This document shows, in pieces, positions 21,991 to 32,700 of a stretch of DNA of 64,000 nucleotides. This stretch comes from Prorocentrum cordatum (lineage: Eukaryota; Sar; Dinophyceae; Prorocentrales; Prorocentraceae). The DNA is taken from contig CAUYUJ010003591.1 of assembly GCA_963575745.1 (NCBI GenBank), positions 1-64,000 of the forward strand, written 5' to 3'. Both the position numbers and the translations under genes were made by a program. The notes under the pieces are model-generated. The model did no database searches, was not told the DNA's origin, and saw only the letters and a list, made by a program, of their open reading frames with translations. Position 1 is the stretch's first letter; every line of letters begins with the position of its first letter.

Positions 21991-22770
21991 CCCTCTAGCT
22001 CTCATCCCGGCGGGATCGGCTGTTTCGAGTCATCTTGACACGCATTCACGGTTTTTTGTACTTAATTAACTCGAGCTGTAGGATAGCTACAGAGCTGATA
22101 CTTACTGGAACCGATTCAGAATCATCAGGCACGTTCGTCTGTTGCATCCAAAGGTCTCTGAACTTGACCTGCTGCCCGAACTAGGTCCGCGAAACTATTC
22201 GTATTGTTTGAGTCATCTATCTTGAGAGGTGCTGTGCGTTTTGTGTACTGAACTCGGGCTGTAGGGGAGCTATAGATCTGGTAATCGCAGGAACGGATTC
22301 GAAGACATCAGGCGCGTCCGTCTGTTGCATGCAGAGGTCTGAAATAGGTCTGCTACTCGAGCTAGGCCCGCAAAACTGTTGCTCGAGTCATCTCGACAGA
22401 GAATGTCGGTTTTCTGTACCCATCTCGAAAGGTGAGCTACAGAGCTGATATTAACATAAAGCGCTGCAGGATAATCATGCGCGGTTGTATGTTGAATCCA
22501 AAGATCTGGACTCGATCTGCTACTCGAGCTAATTTCGCGAAACTATTCGTATCACTCGAGTTATCTTGAGAGATGCTGTCCGTGTTCGCACGTAACTCGG
22601 GCTGTAGGTGAGCTACAGAACTCATACTCACAGAAACTAATTCGGAATCATCAGGCCTGTTAGTCTGTTGCATCCAGAGATCTGAACAAGGTCTGCTACT
22701 CGGGCTAGATCCGCAAAACTATTCGTATTCTTTGAATCATCTTGACAGATCTTCTCCATTTTCTGTATTG
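21991..22770 (-). repeat. Family A fragment, minus orientation (177-bp units, no terminus)
   Basis: It begins CCGGCGGGATCGGCTGTTTC, the family-specific end in reverse, then runs through about four units in reverse (TTCGTATTGTTTGAGTCATC-type anchors). It is cut by a plus-oriented hairpin at 22771. A 78-codon open frame here is a periodic artefact. Confidence 0.65.
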
Positions 22771-23842
22771 ACTGGGCGCCGGCGGTGAACCGTCAACCTT
22801 TCTTACCGCCGGGGGACTCGTAGAGCTTCCTGACCATACATTATGTCCCAAGAATTAGCAGAGAACAAATAGTTTTTCAGCCCGGGCTGCTAGCAGACTG
22901 ATCTCGGGCGTCTAGTGATATCCCATTGCTGTGCTCAACAGTTCTATATCATCTGCAGCGTGTAGAAAATACCATTAGGGGGAACTTCACGCCTCATGAT
23001 GTCCTTCTGACTTTTCGGCCCATCTTCACCATCATTTGGAAGACCATATCGGTCGAATACGAATAATTTTGTGAACCTAGCTCGGGTAGCAGACCGAGTT
23101 CAGACCTCTCGATGCAAAAGAAAAACGCTCCTGATTCTCGATTGGTTTCTGTACGCACCAGCTCAGTAGCTCTCCTACAGCCCGAGTTCAATACAGAAAA
23201 TGAACAACATCTGTCAAGATGACTCGAAGATTACAAATAGCTTTGCGGACCTAGCCCGAGTAGCAAACCCAGTTCGGACCTCTAGATGCAACAGACGAAC
23301 GCGCATGATAATTTCGAATCAGTTTCTGCGCGCATCAGCTCTGCAGCTGTCCTACAGCCCGAGTTACCTGCGAAAACCGGCAGCACCTCTCAAGATGACT
23401 CGAATACGAATAGTTTCGCCTGACCTAGTAGCAGACCGAGTTCAGACCTCTGGATGCAACAGACCAACGCGCCTGATTATTCAGCATCGTTTTCTGTGCG
23501 TACAAGCTCTGTAGCTGCCCTAGAGCTCGAGTTAAGTACAGAAAGCCGACAGTTCCTGTCGAGATGACTCGAGGGATACGAATAGTTCTGCGAACCCAGC
23601 TCGAGTAGCAAACCGAGTTCAGACCTCTGCATGCGACAGCCGAACGCGCCTGATGTCTCCGAATTAGTTTCTGTGATTACCAGCCCTATATCTGCCCTAG
23701 AGCCCGAATTCACAGATCTTGTCTATTTTCTGTATTGGATTCGAGCTCTAGAGAGCTGTACTAATTATTGACATAATATATAGACAGGAATACGAGTCTC
23801 CCGGCGGTAAGAAAGGTTGGCGGTTTACCGCCGGCGCCCAGT
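22771..23842. mobile_element. Fold-back family A element, hairpin termini at both ends
   Basis: The left end reads ACTGGGCGCCGGCGGTGAAC (plus). The right end reads CCGGCGCCCAGT, the same terminus in minus orientation, preceded by CCCGGCGGTAAGAAAGG. The 177-bp array between is mainly in plus orientation and switches near 23710-23760. An ~80 bp stretch (22915-23040) that is not unit-like holds GGAACTTCACGCCTCATGAT. Confidence 0.65.
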
Positions 23843-24140
23843 TCTAAAGCGCTCCTCCACGCGTGCCTGCAGGCGTGCAGGCACGCGTGGACGCGCGCTG
23901 GAAGCGCCCCCGAACCCGCTGCCGGCACGGGCGAGCTGCTGCGCGGATCGTGGAGCGGCGGAGATGGGCTGCTGGCGGGCACCAGAATCGTCCGGCTTCA
24001 ACCGAAAACCCTCTAGCTCTCAGAGAGCTCCCCGGGAATTTTTTCTGGGGAGCTCCGGGGTGCGCTTCAGAAAGCGCTTCGGGAATCTTTTCTTCTCTAG
24101 CTCTCAGAGAGCTCTCCAGGAACTAGCTCCACCCTGCGCC
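23843..24140 (+). mobile_element. GC-rich element, family D, copy 2
   Basis: It contains ACGCGTGCCTGCAGGCGTGC palindromic sequence, AACCCGCTGCCGGCACGGGC, and the shared end block GGCGGAGATGGGCTGCTGGC. Two TCTAGCTCTCAGAGAGCTC repeats follow (about 24010 and 24095). Confidence 0.5.
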
Positions 24141-24394
24141 CGAATTCCTCTTAGGTCGAGAGCTCTACGAGCTATTACTCTTAACCTTGCAGCAACTAGC
24201 TAAAGGAAGCTCTGCGTGTTTCTTTGTCTCTTCTGGTCCGGTCGACGAACTAGCTCCACCCCGCGCCGGAATTCCTCTAGCTCATCGACAACGAAGAGCT
24301 CTCCAAGGCACGAGGTACTAGCTCCACCCCGCGCCCGAATTCCTCCTAGCTCATCGATGCCGAAGAGCTCTACGAGGTACAAACACAGCACGCG
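24141..24394 (+). repeat. Tandem end-module repeat
   Basis: At least two direct copies of a ~70 bp module: CTAGCTCCACCCCGCGCCGG, AATTCCTCTAGCTCATCGA, GAAGAGCTCTACGAGGTAC. The module is the far end of families B and C, here amplified on its own. A CTTGCAGCAACTAGCTAAAG module precedes it. Confidence 0.6.
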
Positions 24395-24720
24395 CACGCG
24401 GCCCAGCGTGCGTGGAGGCGTTGGACATGTCGCGAGACGGAGCTCTGGAGCCGCTGGAAACCTTCCCTACGTTGCTGTATGATCTGCGAATGCTTTTCTT
24501 TACAGCTCCGGGGCTCTGCAGCGCTTCTGGAGCGCTGCCGGGAACGCTTCAACGCGTGCTTTTACGCTTGGATGCTTGCCGGAAGCGTTCACGGACCCGC
24601 TGCGACCCCGGACGAGCCGCTGCGGGGATCGTGAATCGGTGGTGTTGGGCTGCTGGCAGGCACCACCACCGTCCGGCTTCTAATCCAAAATCCTAAAAAG
24701 CTTTCCGGGAGCTGTCCGGA
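24395..24720 (+). mobile_element. GC-rich element, family D, copy 3
   Basis: It contains AACGCGTGCTTTTACGCTTG, CGGACCCGCTGCGACCCCGG, and the shared end block GCTGCGGGGATCGTGAATCG, TGGGCTGCTGGCAGGCACCA. Confidence 0.5.
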
Positions 24721-25097
24721 GGTAGTAACTCATAGAGCTAGCTGCTGAAGCGAGAGCCGAAAAACTCGAAAAATCGTTATTTTTCTTTGATCCAAAGCCG
24801 GTTCCTCCAAATTTTTTCATAGAAATACTGCACGTATAGACCTGAGAATTTGACTGACAGAGGCGGCATAACCCACTCCCTTCCCTCCCTCCCTGCCTGC
24901 TCACCGAAAAAGCTTATAAGATAACTCAGGAAAGCACATTTTTTGGTATCGATACAAAGTCGGTTCCTCCAAATGTTTTGATATTAATACTGCCCCTGGA
25001 TCCATGAAGAATTTACCAGCAAATGTGCCATAGCTTACTACAGGGAATGAAAATCTCACTTCTCAAAACGAACTTGAAAATTTTGCATTAAGTGAAT
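24721..25097 (+). mobile_element. Two truncated family B remnants
   Basis: Two successive family B bodies without hairpin termini. The first (about 24740-24880) has AAAAACTCGAAAAATCG, TGCACGTATAGACCTGAGAA and GGCGGCATAACCCACTCC. The second (about 24905-25090) has AAAGTCGGTTCCTCCAAATG and TTTTGATATTAATACTGCC. Confidence 0.55.
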
Positions 25098-25433
25098 GGG
25101 AACCGGCGGTAAACCGTCAACCAGTTACCGCCGGGCACCTCGTAGAGCTCTTTTCTTGCACAGCGCTCCTCTGAACACATGGAGGAAGCTTCTGGAGCGC
25201 GAGCCCAAAAACTCGAAAAATCATAATTTGTTGGTTTTTATCTGAAGTCGGTTGCTCAAGTGTTTTGATAGTAATACTGCACCTACTGACCTGAGAATTT
25301 AACTCGCATACGCGGCATAACCCACTACAGGTGCGAAAAATCTGCTTCTTCAAAATGAATGGCCAAATATCTCTCAAATCTTCGCAAAACCGACCCAAAG
25401 TCGTCACTTTGTCCGCCCGGGCAGGGGGGGCCA
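25098..25433 (+). mobile_element. SINE-like element, family B
   Basis: Terminus GGGAACCGGCGGTAAACCGT with perfect second arm; CTTGCACAGCGCTCCTCTGA; TTTTGATAGTAATACTGCAC; CGGCATAACCCACTACAGG; end GTCCGCCCGGGCAGGGGGGG then CCA. About 336 bp; the next copy follows at the ACT. Confidence 0.75.
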
Positions 25434-25773
25434 ACTGGGAACCGGCGGTAAACCGTCAACCAGGTTACCGCCGGGCACTTCGTAGAGCTCGTTTCTTGCA
25501 CAGCGCTCCTCCGAACACATAAAGGAAGCTTCTGAAGCCAGAACCGAAAAACTCGAAAAAACGTGAAATTTCAATTTTCATGCAAAGTCGGTTGCTCCAA
25601 GTGTTTTGATAGTAATACTGCACCTACGGACCGAGAATTTAACTGGCAGACGCGGCATAACTCACTACAGGTGCGAAAAATCTGCTTTCTCAAAATAAAT
25701 GATCAAATATCTGTCAAATCTTAGCACAACCGACCAAAATGAAACACTTTGTCCGCCCGGGCCGGGTGGTCCA
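25434..25773 (+). mobile_element. SINE-like element, family B
   Basis: A near-identical twin of the preceding copy (about 340 bp). It starts ACTGGGAACCGGCGGTAAAC and ends CCGGGCCGGGTGGTCCA. The two adjacent copies and the following family A element form a head-to-tail chain joined at CCAACT. Confidence 0.75.
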
Positions 25774-25835
25774 ACTGGGAGCTGGCGGTAAACCGTCCAC
25801 CTTTCTTACCGCCTGGGGACTCGTAGAGCTTCCCG

Positions 25836-25879
<44 letters not shown>

Positions 25880-26959
25880 TATAGAATGTCGAAACAAATT
25901 GCAGAGAACGAAGAGTATTTCAGCCCAAGCGGTTTCAGACCTCTCGATGCAACAGCCGAACGCCCCCGATGCTTCTGGATTGTCTTCTGTACGAGCTCTG
26001 TAGCTCTCCTACAGCCTGAGTTACGCGCGTAAATCGACAGCACCTCTCAAGATGACACGAACAATACGAATAGTTGGCAAACCTAGCTCGAGTATCAGAC
26101 CGAGTTCAGACCTCTGAATGCGACAGGCGGACGCGCCTGATGTCTCCGAATCGATTCCTGTGATTACCAGCCCTGCAGCCCCCCTGCAACCCGAGTTAAG
26201 TGCAGAAAACCGACAGCACCTCTCAGGATGACTCGAACAATACGAATAGCTTCGCGGACCTAGCTCGGGCAGCAGACCGAGTTCCGAGCTCTGGATCCGA
26301 CAGGCGGACGCGCCTGATGTCTCAGAATCGATTCCTGTGACTACCAGCAGTGTAGCCCCCTACAGCCCGAGTTAAGTGCAGAAAACCGACAGCACCTCTC
26401 AAGATGACTCGAACAATACGAATAGTTTCGCGATTCTAGATCGGGCAGCAGACCGAGCTGAGAGCTCTGGATTCAGCAGACAAATGCGACTGATGATTCT
26501 GAATCGGTGTCTTTAAGTATCAGCTCTGTAGCTGTCATATAGCTCGAGATAAGTACAGAAAACCGAGAGCGCCTGTCAAGATCACTCGGATAATACGAAT
26601 AAGTTTGCGGACCTAGCTCGGCTAGCAGACCGAGTTCAGACCTCTGGATGCAACAGACGAACGCGCCTGATCAATCTGAATCGATAAGCTGTGCTTGCCA
26701 GCTGTGTAGCTGTCTTGTATCTCGAGTTAAGTCCAGTATACGGAGAGCGCGTATCAAGATGACTCGAAACGGCCGATCCTGCCTGGACGCTTTTGGCAGT
26801 GAAAGATACCCGATCGAGCTGAGATCAAGATGGCGAGCGGGAATAAGATCGAATATCACGGGAAAAAATACTGGAGCTCAAACGAATTGTTGAATTTTGA
26901 GAACAAAATTTTCAACCGACCAAAAGTCAGCCAAAGGTCCGTTGAGATGTTTCTTGCCA
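25774..26959 (+). mobile_element. Family A composite element with (AT)n expansion
   Basis: It starts ACTGGGAGCTGGCGGTAAAC. The usual GACAATATATAATGTCG stretch is expanded to ~40 bp of (AT)n at 25838-25880. Five or so 177-bp units are followed by the family end (ACGGCCGATCCTGCCTGGAC, CCGACCAAAAGTCAGCC, TTCTTGCCA). The next element is joined at the ACT. Confidence 0.75.
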
Positions 26960-27725
26960 ACTGGCGCCGGCGGTGAACCGTTAACCTGGTCACCGCTGGG
27001 AACCTCGTAGAGCTCCTCACACCCGTAAGAAAGCTCAGGACCAAAGCGGAGAGCATCTGGGGCTTTTGTAAAAACACGTTGAGAGCCAAACGCTCTTGAT
27101 GATTCTGTATCGGTTTCTGCGCGTACCAGCTCTGTAGCTGTGACAGCTGGAGTTGCAGAATACCGACAGCACCTCTAAAGAGAACTTGAGAAATACAAAG
27201 TGTTGTGGATCCCTGCTCGAGTAGCAGACCTCCCGATGCAACAGACGCACGCGTCTGGTCATACTGAATCCGTTTATTTGCGTACCAGCTCTGTAACTCC
27301 TCTGAATCTTGAGTTGAGTACAGAAAACCGGCATCACTGGTCAAGATGACTCGAATAATACAAACAGTTTGACGGACCTAGCTCGAGTAGCAGACCGAGT
27401 TCAGGCCTCTCGATGCAACAGACGAACGCGCCTGATGATTCTGAATTGGTTCTGTAAGTATCAGCTCTGTAGCTCTCTGAAGTCTCGAGTTAAGTACAGA
27501 AAACGGTGAACGCGTGTTAAGATGACTCGGAACGCAGTTGATTCCTGCAAGTCTTTTGATTGTAATATTGCAGCTACAGCCCTGAGAATTTGACTGGCAG
27601 ACGCGGCATAACCCACAACACGTTAGGAAAAATAATAATACTCAAAATTAATTGTCAAATATCTTTCAACTATTAGCAAAACCGATCGAAAGTCACCACT
27701 TTGTCTCTCTTGGTCGGGTCGACCA
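26960..27725 (+). mobile_element. Mosaic element: family C start, 177-bp units, family B end
   Basis: It starts ACTGGCGCCGGCGGTGAACC and GGTCACCGCTGGGAACCTCG (family C). It continues as about three diverged 177-bp units, then changes to the family B end (AGTCTTTTGATTGTAATATT, GACGCGGCATAACCCACAAC, GGTCGGGTCGACCA). It suggests template switching or recombination between families. Confidence 0.6.
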
Positions 27726-28890
27726 ACTGGGCGCCGGCGGTAAACCGTCAACCTTTCTTACCGCCGGGGGACTCGCAGAGCTTCCTGACAATATATAATG
27801 TGGGACAAAATTGCAGAGAACGAATAGTTTTTCAGCCCAAGCGATTTCAGACCTCTCAATGCAACAGCCGAACGCCCCCGATGCTTCTGGATTGTCTTCT
27901 GTACGATCTCTGTAGCTCTCCTACAGCCCGAGTTACGTGCGTAAATCGACAGCACCTCTCAAGATGACTCTAACAAAACGAACAGTTTGGCAACCCAGCT
28001 CGAGTGTCAAACAGAGTTCAGACCTCTGAATGCGACAGGCGGACGGATCTGATGTCTGCGAATCGACTCCTGTGATTACCAGCCCTGCAGCCCCCCTACA
28101 GCCCGAGTTAAGTGCAGAAAACCGACAGCGCCTCTCAGGATGACTCGAACAATACAATAGATTCGCGGACCTAGTTGGGCAGCAGACCGAGTTCCGAGCT
28201 CTGGATTCGACAGGCGGACGCGCCTGATGTCTTCAATCGATTCGTGTGACCACCAGCACTGTATCCCCCCTCTGCCCGAGTTGAGTGCAGAAAACCGAGA
28301 GCACTTCTGAAGATGACTCGACCAATACGAATGGTTTCGCGATTCTAGATCGGGCAGCAGACCGAGTTCAGAGCTCTGGATTCAACAGACAACTGCCACT
28401 GATGATTCTGAATCGGTTTCTGTACGCATCAGCTCTGTAGCTGTCCTGTAGCTAGGGTTAAGTACAGAAAACCGAGAGCGTCTGTCAGATGACTCGAATA
28501 ATACGAATAGGTTTGCGGACCTAGCTCCGCTAGCAGACCGAGTTCAGACCTCTAGATTCAACAGGCGAACGCGCCTGATGTGTCTGAATCGATTAGCTGT
28601 GCTTACCAGCTCTGTAGCTGTCCTAAAGCTCGAGTTATGTTCAGAAAACTGTCATCGCGTGCCCAGATGACTTGAAACGGCCGATCCCGCCTGCCTGCTT
28701 TTTGGCAGTTAAAGGTACCCGATCGAGCTGATATCAAGATGGAGAGCGTCAATAAGATCGAATATCATGGGGAAAAATACTAGAGCTCAAACGAATTGTT
28801 GAATTTCGAGAACAAGATTTTGAACCGACCAAAAGTCAGCAAAAGGTCTGTCGAGATTTTTGCAAACTAGCTCTCCAGCGCCCCCGAATT
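27726..28890 (+). mobile_element. Family A composite element
   Basis: Starts ACTGGGCGCCGGCGGTAAAC and GACAATATATAATGTGGG, holds about five units, and ends with ACGGCCGATCCCGCCTGCCT, CCGACCAAAAGTCAGCAAA and AACTAGCTCTCCAGCGCCCC then GAATT before the next terminus. Confidence 0.75.
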
Positions 28891-29296
28891 ACTGGGAACC
28901 GGCGGTAAACCGTCAACCAGGCTACCGCCGGGCACCTCGTAGAGCTCTTTTGTTGCACAGCGCTCCTCGGAACACATGAAGGAAGCTTCTGAAACGAGAG
29001 CAGAAAAACTCGAAAAATCACGATTTTTTGGTTTTCATACAAAGTCGGTTCCAGCAAGTCTTTTGATAGTAATATTTTGCACCTACAGACCTGAGAATTT
29101 AACTGGCAAACGCGGCATAACCCACTATACGTGGGAAATAAATACCCGCTCTCGAAATGAATTGTCAAATATCCTTCAAATATTCGCAAAACCGACCCAA
29201 AGTTGTCACATTGTCCCTTTTCGTCGGGTCGGCCAACTAGCTCCACGCCGCGCCGGAATTCCTCTAGCTCATCGCTGCCGAAGAGCTCTACGAGGT
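28891..29296 (+). mobile_element. SINE-like element, family B, full length
   Basis: About 405 bp including the end module. Starts ACTGGGAACCGGCGGTAAAC; body TTTTGATAGTAATATTTTGC and ACGCGGCATAACCCACTATA; end GGTCGGGTCGGCCAACTAGC, then CGGAATTCCTCTAGCTCATC and GAAGAGCTCTACGAGGTAC. Confidence 0.75.
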
Positions 29297-29636
29297 ACTT
29301 GGAACCGGCGGTAAACCGTCAACCAGGTTACCGCCGGGGCCCTCGTAGAGCTCTTTCCCCACACGGCGCTCCTCAGTACAGACAAAGGAAGCGTCTGAAT
29401 CAAGACCCGAAGAACGCGAAAAAATACGATTTTATGTTTTTATCCGAAGACGGTACCCTCAAGTCTTTCGATAGTAATACTGCAGCTACGCACCTGAGAA
29501 TTTTACTGGCAGACGCGGCACAACCCACTACAGGTGGGAAAAATCTGGCTTCTCAGAATGAATTGTCAAATATGTTTGAAATCTTAGGAACACCGACCCA
29601 AAGTCACCACATTAACTCTTTTGGTCGGGTCGGCCC
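29297..29636 (+). mobile_element. SINE-like element, family B
   Basis: Starts ACTTGGAACCGGCGGTAAAC with the second arm TTACCGCCGG; body TTTCGATAGTAATACTGCAG and ACGCGGCACAACCCACTACA; ends TTGGTCGGGTCGGCCC directly at the LINE terminus (29637). Confidence 0.75.
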
Positions 29637-29700
29637 ACTGGCACTGGCGGTGAACCGTCAACCTGGTTTTTTGGGTTTTCGGACCGATGCTCCAGCTGGG
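29637..29700 (-). promoter_or_regulatory. LINE 3'-terminal sequence with mini-hairpin, likely RT recognition site
   Basis: Read in LINE sense, the last ~60 nt hold AAAACCCAAAAAACCAGG, TTGACGGTTCACCGCCAGTG and end CCAGT. The core ACGGT-TC-ACCGC can fold into a tiny stem. The same core, with loop changes that keep CGGT/ACCG pairing, ends every family A-C element in the window. By analogy with LINE/SINE pairs that share 3' ends, this is inferred to be what the reverse transcriptase binds. Confidence 0.6.
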
Positions 29701-32700
29701 TCAACTGGCGGCCAGAATCTGTTGCGCCAAATGCACAACAGCGCTAGTAAGCGCCTCAGCAGCACTAAGTTCGGCGTCGGTTATCGTAGCACCCTCCAGG
29801 CACCACGCGGCTTCGCACACATCCCTCCAAACGAGAGGCATATTAGAGGACACGGAATAGGGGGAGGAGGAGGGGAGAGGAGAACACGAGATACACTTAT
29901 TACAATCATATCTGTGATTGATGAAACCCACTTGAAGCCAAAAGCCGCACCCCGTTCCTTTGCTGCAAACTCCCCCATCGTATCCACCACGACAGGCGAT
30001 AGGTTGTAGAAAGTCCTCAAAGCTAAACTTGTACTCATATTGGTTGTAGAAGCAGTGGCCCTCGCGGGCCAAATGTGTAAGTTCATCAGCCCGTGTGTTA
30101 TCTTCCCTGAATTCATGCCTATATAAGTCTTTCCCCAATCCAGAACTTCGAATACCCAGATCCCCCGCAGCTCGATCTAGAACGTTAATACATCGGTCCA
30201 CCCGTCTCTGGTATTGTTTGTTGTCGCACCGCCATCGTCCCGTCAGCCAGTTATTCACAAGTAAACTATCCCCTTTGATTTCTACCCCGAATCCTGGACT
30301 TACAATGTCCCATACCGTCTGCCTCTCGCAGATGATCGCCAATCTCTTAGCAAGTTTTTGTGTATCTTTCTCACTCGGTATACGCTCAGCATCCCCCCCC
30401 ATCTCGGGAGGTGTATAGTGCGCCGCTGTGCCCTTCCAGTTCTGAACAAAGTACAGGAATACCTTTGATTTATCGTACGTACACAAAAGATTCTGCCACA
30501 TCTCCAGGAAAGAACTATAACTCGTCTCGACACTCGACCACCAACAACTGCCATATGTAAGAATGTATGGATACTGCCAGCTACGTTGGCCCACCCTCTC
30601 TGGACCAGCTCTCAACCTCTTGATCGTGGATGCCTGAGTACGGTTCCCGTGTAGACGGCAACATTCTGCCATAATGTCCCTGCGCGTTGTCCACTCAACA
30701 TTGTACATGAGCAATCCCCTTCTGCTGTCCACGAAAGCTCTGTTATCAGGACTGCAGTGATCAATATCATGACCTGGCAGGGAGAGTGTGGGCAGTAGAG
30801 CCGCCGACCCACTCCCTGAATCAATATTCTCAGAAGCCACACCATTAGTCCCAGTCTTTTCAAGTTCACTCAAAGAGTCACCGCCAAACCCTTGTCGTAG
30901 TCCCTGCAGTCGTCGTCTTTTCAAGTTCTGCCCGTTGAAGCTGGCGTCCTGGGTCGCAACATGTCTGGCGAGCTCCTGTGAGACATTCTCCAGCCTATCA
31001 CTCAATGCAATACTCTCAGCAACAGCTTGTGAGATGGCTCCCGTGAAAGATTGCGAGGGTGCATCAGCAAAGCGTACTCTCTTCTGGGAAGGCTCTGGAT
31101 CAGCACCAAACGTGGCGACGTGTGCCTGGGGTGTTCCCTCGCATTCGGGGCTTCCCCAGGACTTGCGTCCTGACGCCTCTTGCAAAACTTGGCGACGTTG
31201 CCTGAGGTGTTCCCACGCACTCGGGGCTTCCTCAGGACTTGCGCTCTGACGCCGTTGAACATGTCGTCGGTGACAATCTGACAAGATATACTCCTTGATA
31301 CTTCTCATCATCGTCCAGCTCTTCCAAGCAATCATCTGCACAGCTGATGGGAAATTGGCCTCAGCGAAATGCTGTCGCACCTTGTGGAGCATCTCAGGGC
31401 GCCAGACACCCCATGTTAGCGAAGACGGCTTGCGGCGGCACCACATACGCAGTAGGCACATGCCTTCAAAAGCATGTATGGTTCGCACCGCCTCAGCATC
31501 AAGCGTGAACATCTCTCCCGCATATAGCAGACGCGATTGGACTTGAGCTTGATAACGGCGATATTTATGTTTCAGCGGTACCGATCTGCACCCAAAATAT
31601 GATATCTGAGCGAAAAAGGATCCCCTGGCGCATTTAAGTCGATGCGCTAGGTCTTCGTGTCCCTCGAGAAAACTTTTGCAGACAACGCAGCCCAGAATAG
31701 AAAGCGACTCCACCGGCGTGAAGGCAACTCGTTGGTCTCCGACTTGGGCCAAAATCGGCGCAGGGTCCTGGGTCCCGCATACGAGTATCTGCAAGGATGA
31801 TGACTTCCAACTCATTCCCCAGTCTGTTAGAGCAACGGTGAAAACATCAACGATCTTCTGGATTTCCTTAGCATTCCTCCCCACAAGGTACAGGTTATCA
31901 GCCCAAAGCGCATGGTTGTACGTGTGGTAGGTAGCGGGGTTGTGGGGGTCGGGGATCTCGTATCCTATGTTCTGAGCGTCCAGAGAGGCAACTACAGAGG
32001 CCCACATGGCGATAACCACGATGTTGAAAGCTAGCGGGCTCTCAGTCCCACCCGTCCTCAAGCTCTTATCCCAAGAAACCCCATCCAGTTGGATCCCTTC
32101 GAAGACGATGGTGCAATTTGTAACAGCGAGCGGCTCAATAAGTGCATATTGTAGGCGTGCTGGGATCTCTAGTTTATCCATTGCGCGTGCAAGCATACTG
32201 AGCGTGACATTGTCGAATGCTCGTGCAATATCTGCCGATGCAATATGTGCGCTCTGATCTTTGCCCCATATAGAAGCGTGCTGTGCAATACCTTTAAGTG
32301 CGGCCGCAATCTCCCATGTGTGTCGTCCCCCTGCGAAGCCGTAGATTCCCAACTTACTTTTCCACAAAGCCAGCCTGTCCTCAATAAGAATAGTGACCGC
32401 CGTGAGGTACCACTTGCCTAGAGTGTTGGAAATTATCAAATTCCTGGTGTCATCCAGGGACTCCATGTTGGACATCTTCGGCATGAGATTCAAATACACG
32501 TCACACCATGAGCTGGGAGTGCGCCGACGACCTGAATATATCTCCTGAAACACAGCAGTGATCCTGCGCATCGAGCGCCATGGCAGAGCTTTGAGTAACT
32601 CAATGCTAACACCATCGGGTCCACAAGCTTTGCCGCTACGAAGGCGAGCGCGGGCTCGATATATGACGGAAGGCGTGAGTGTGGGGCCAACTGCTTGGCT

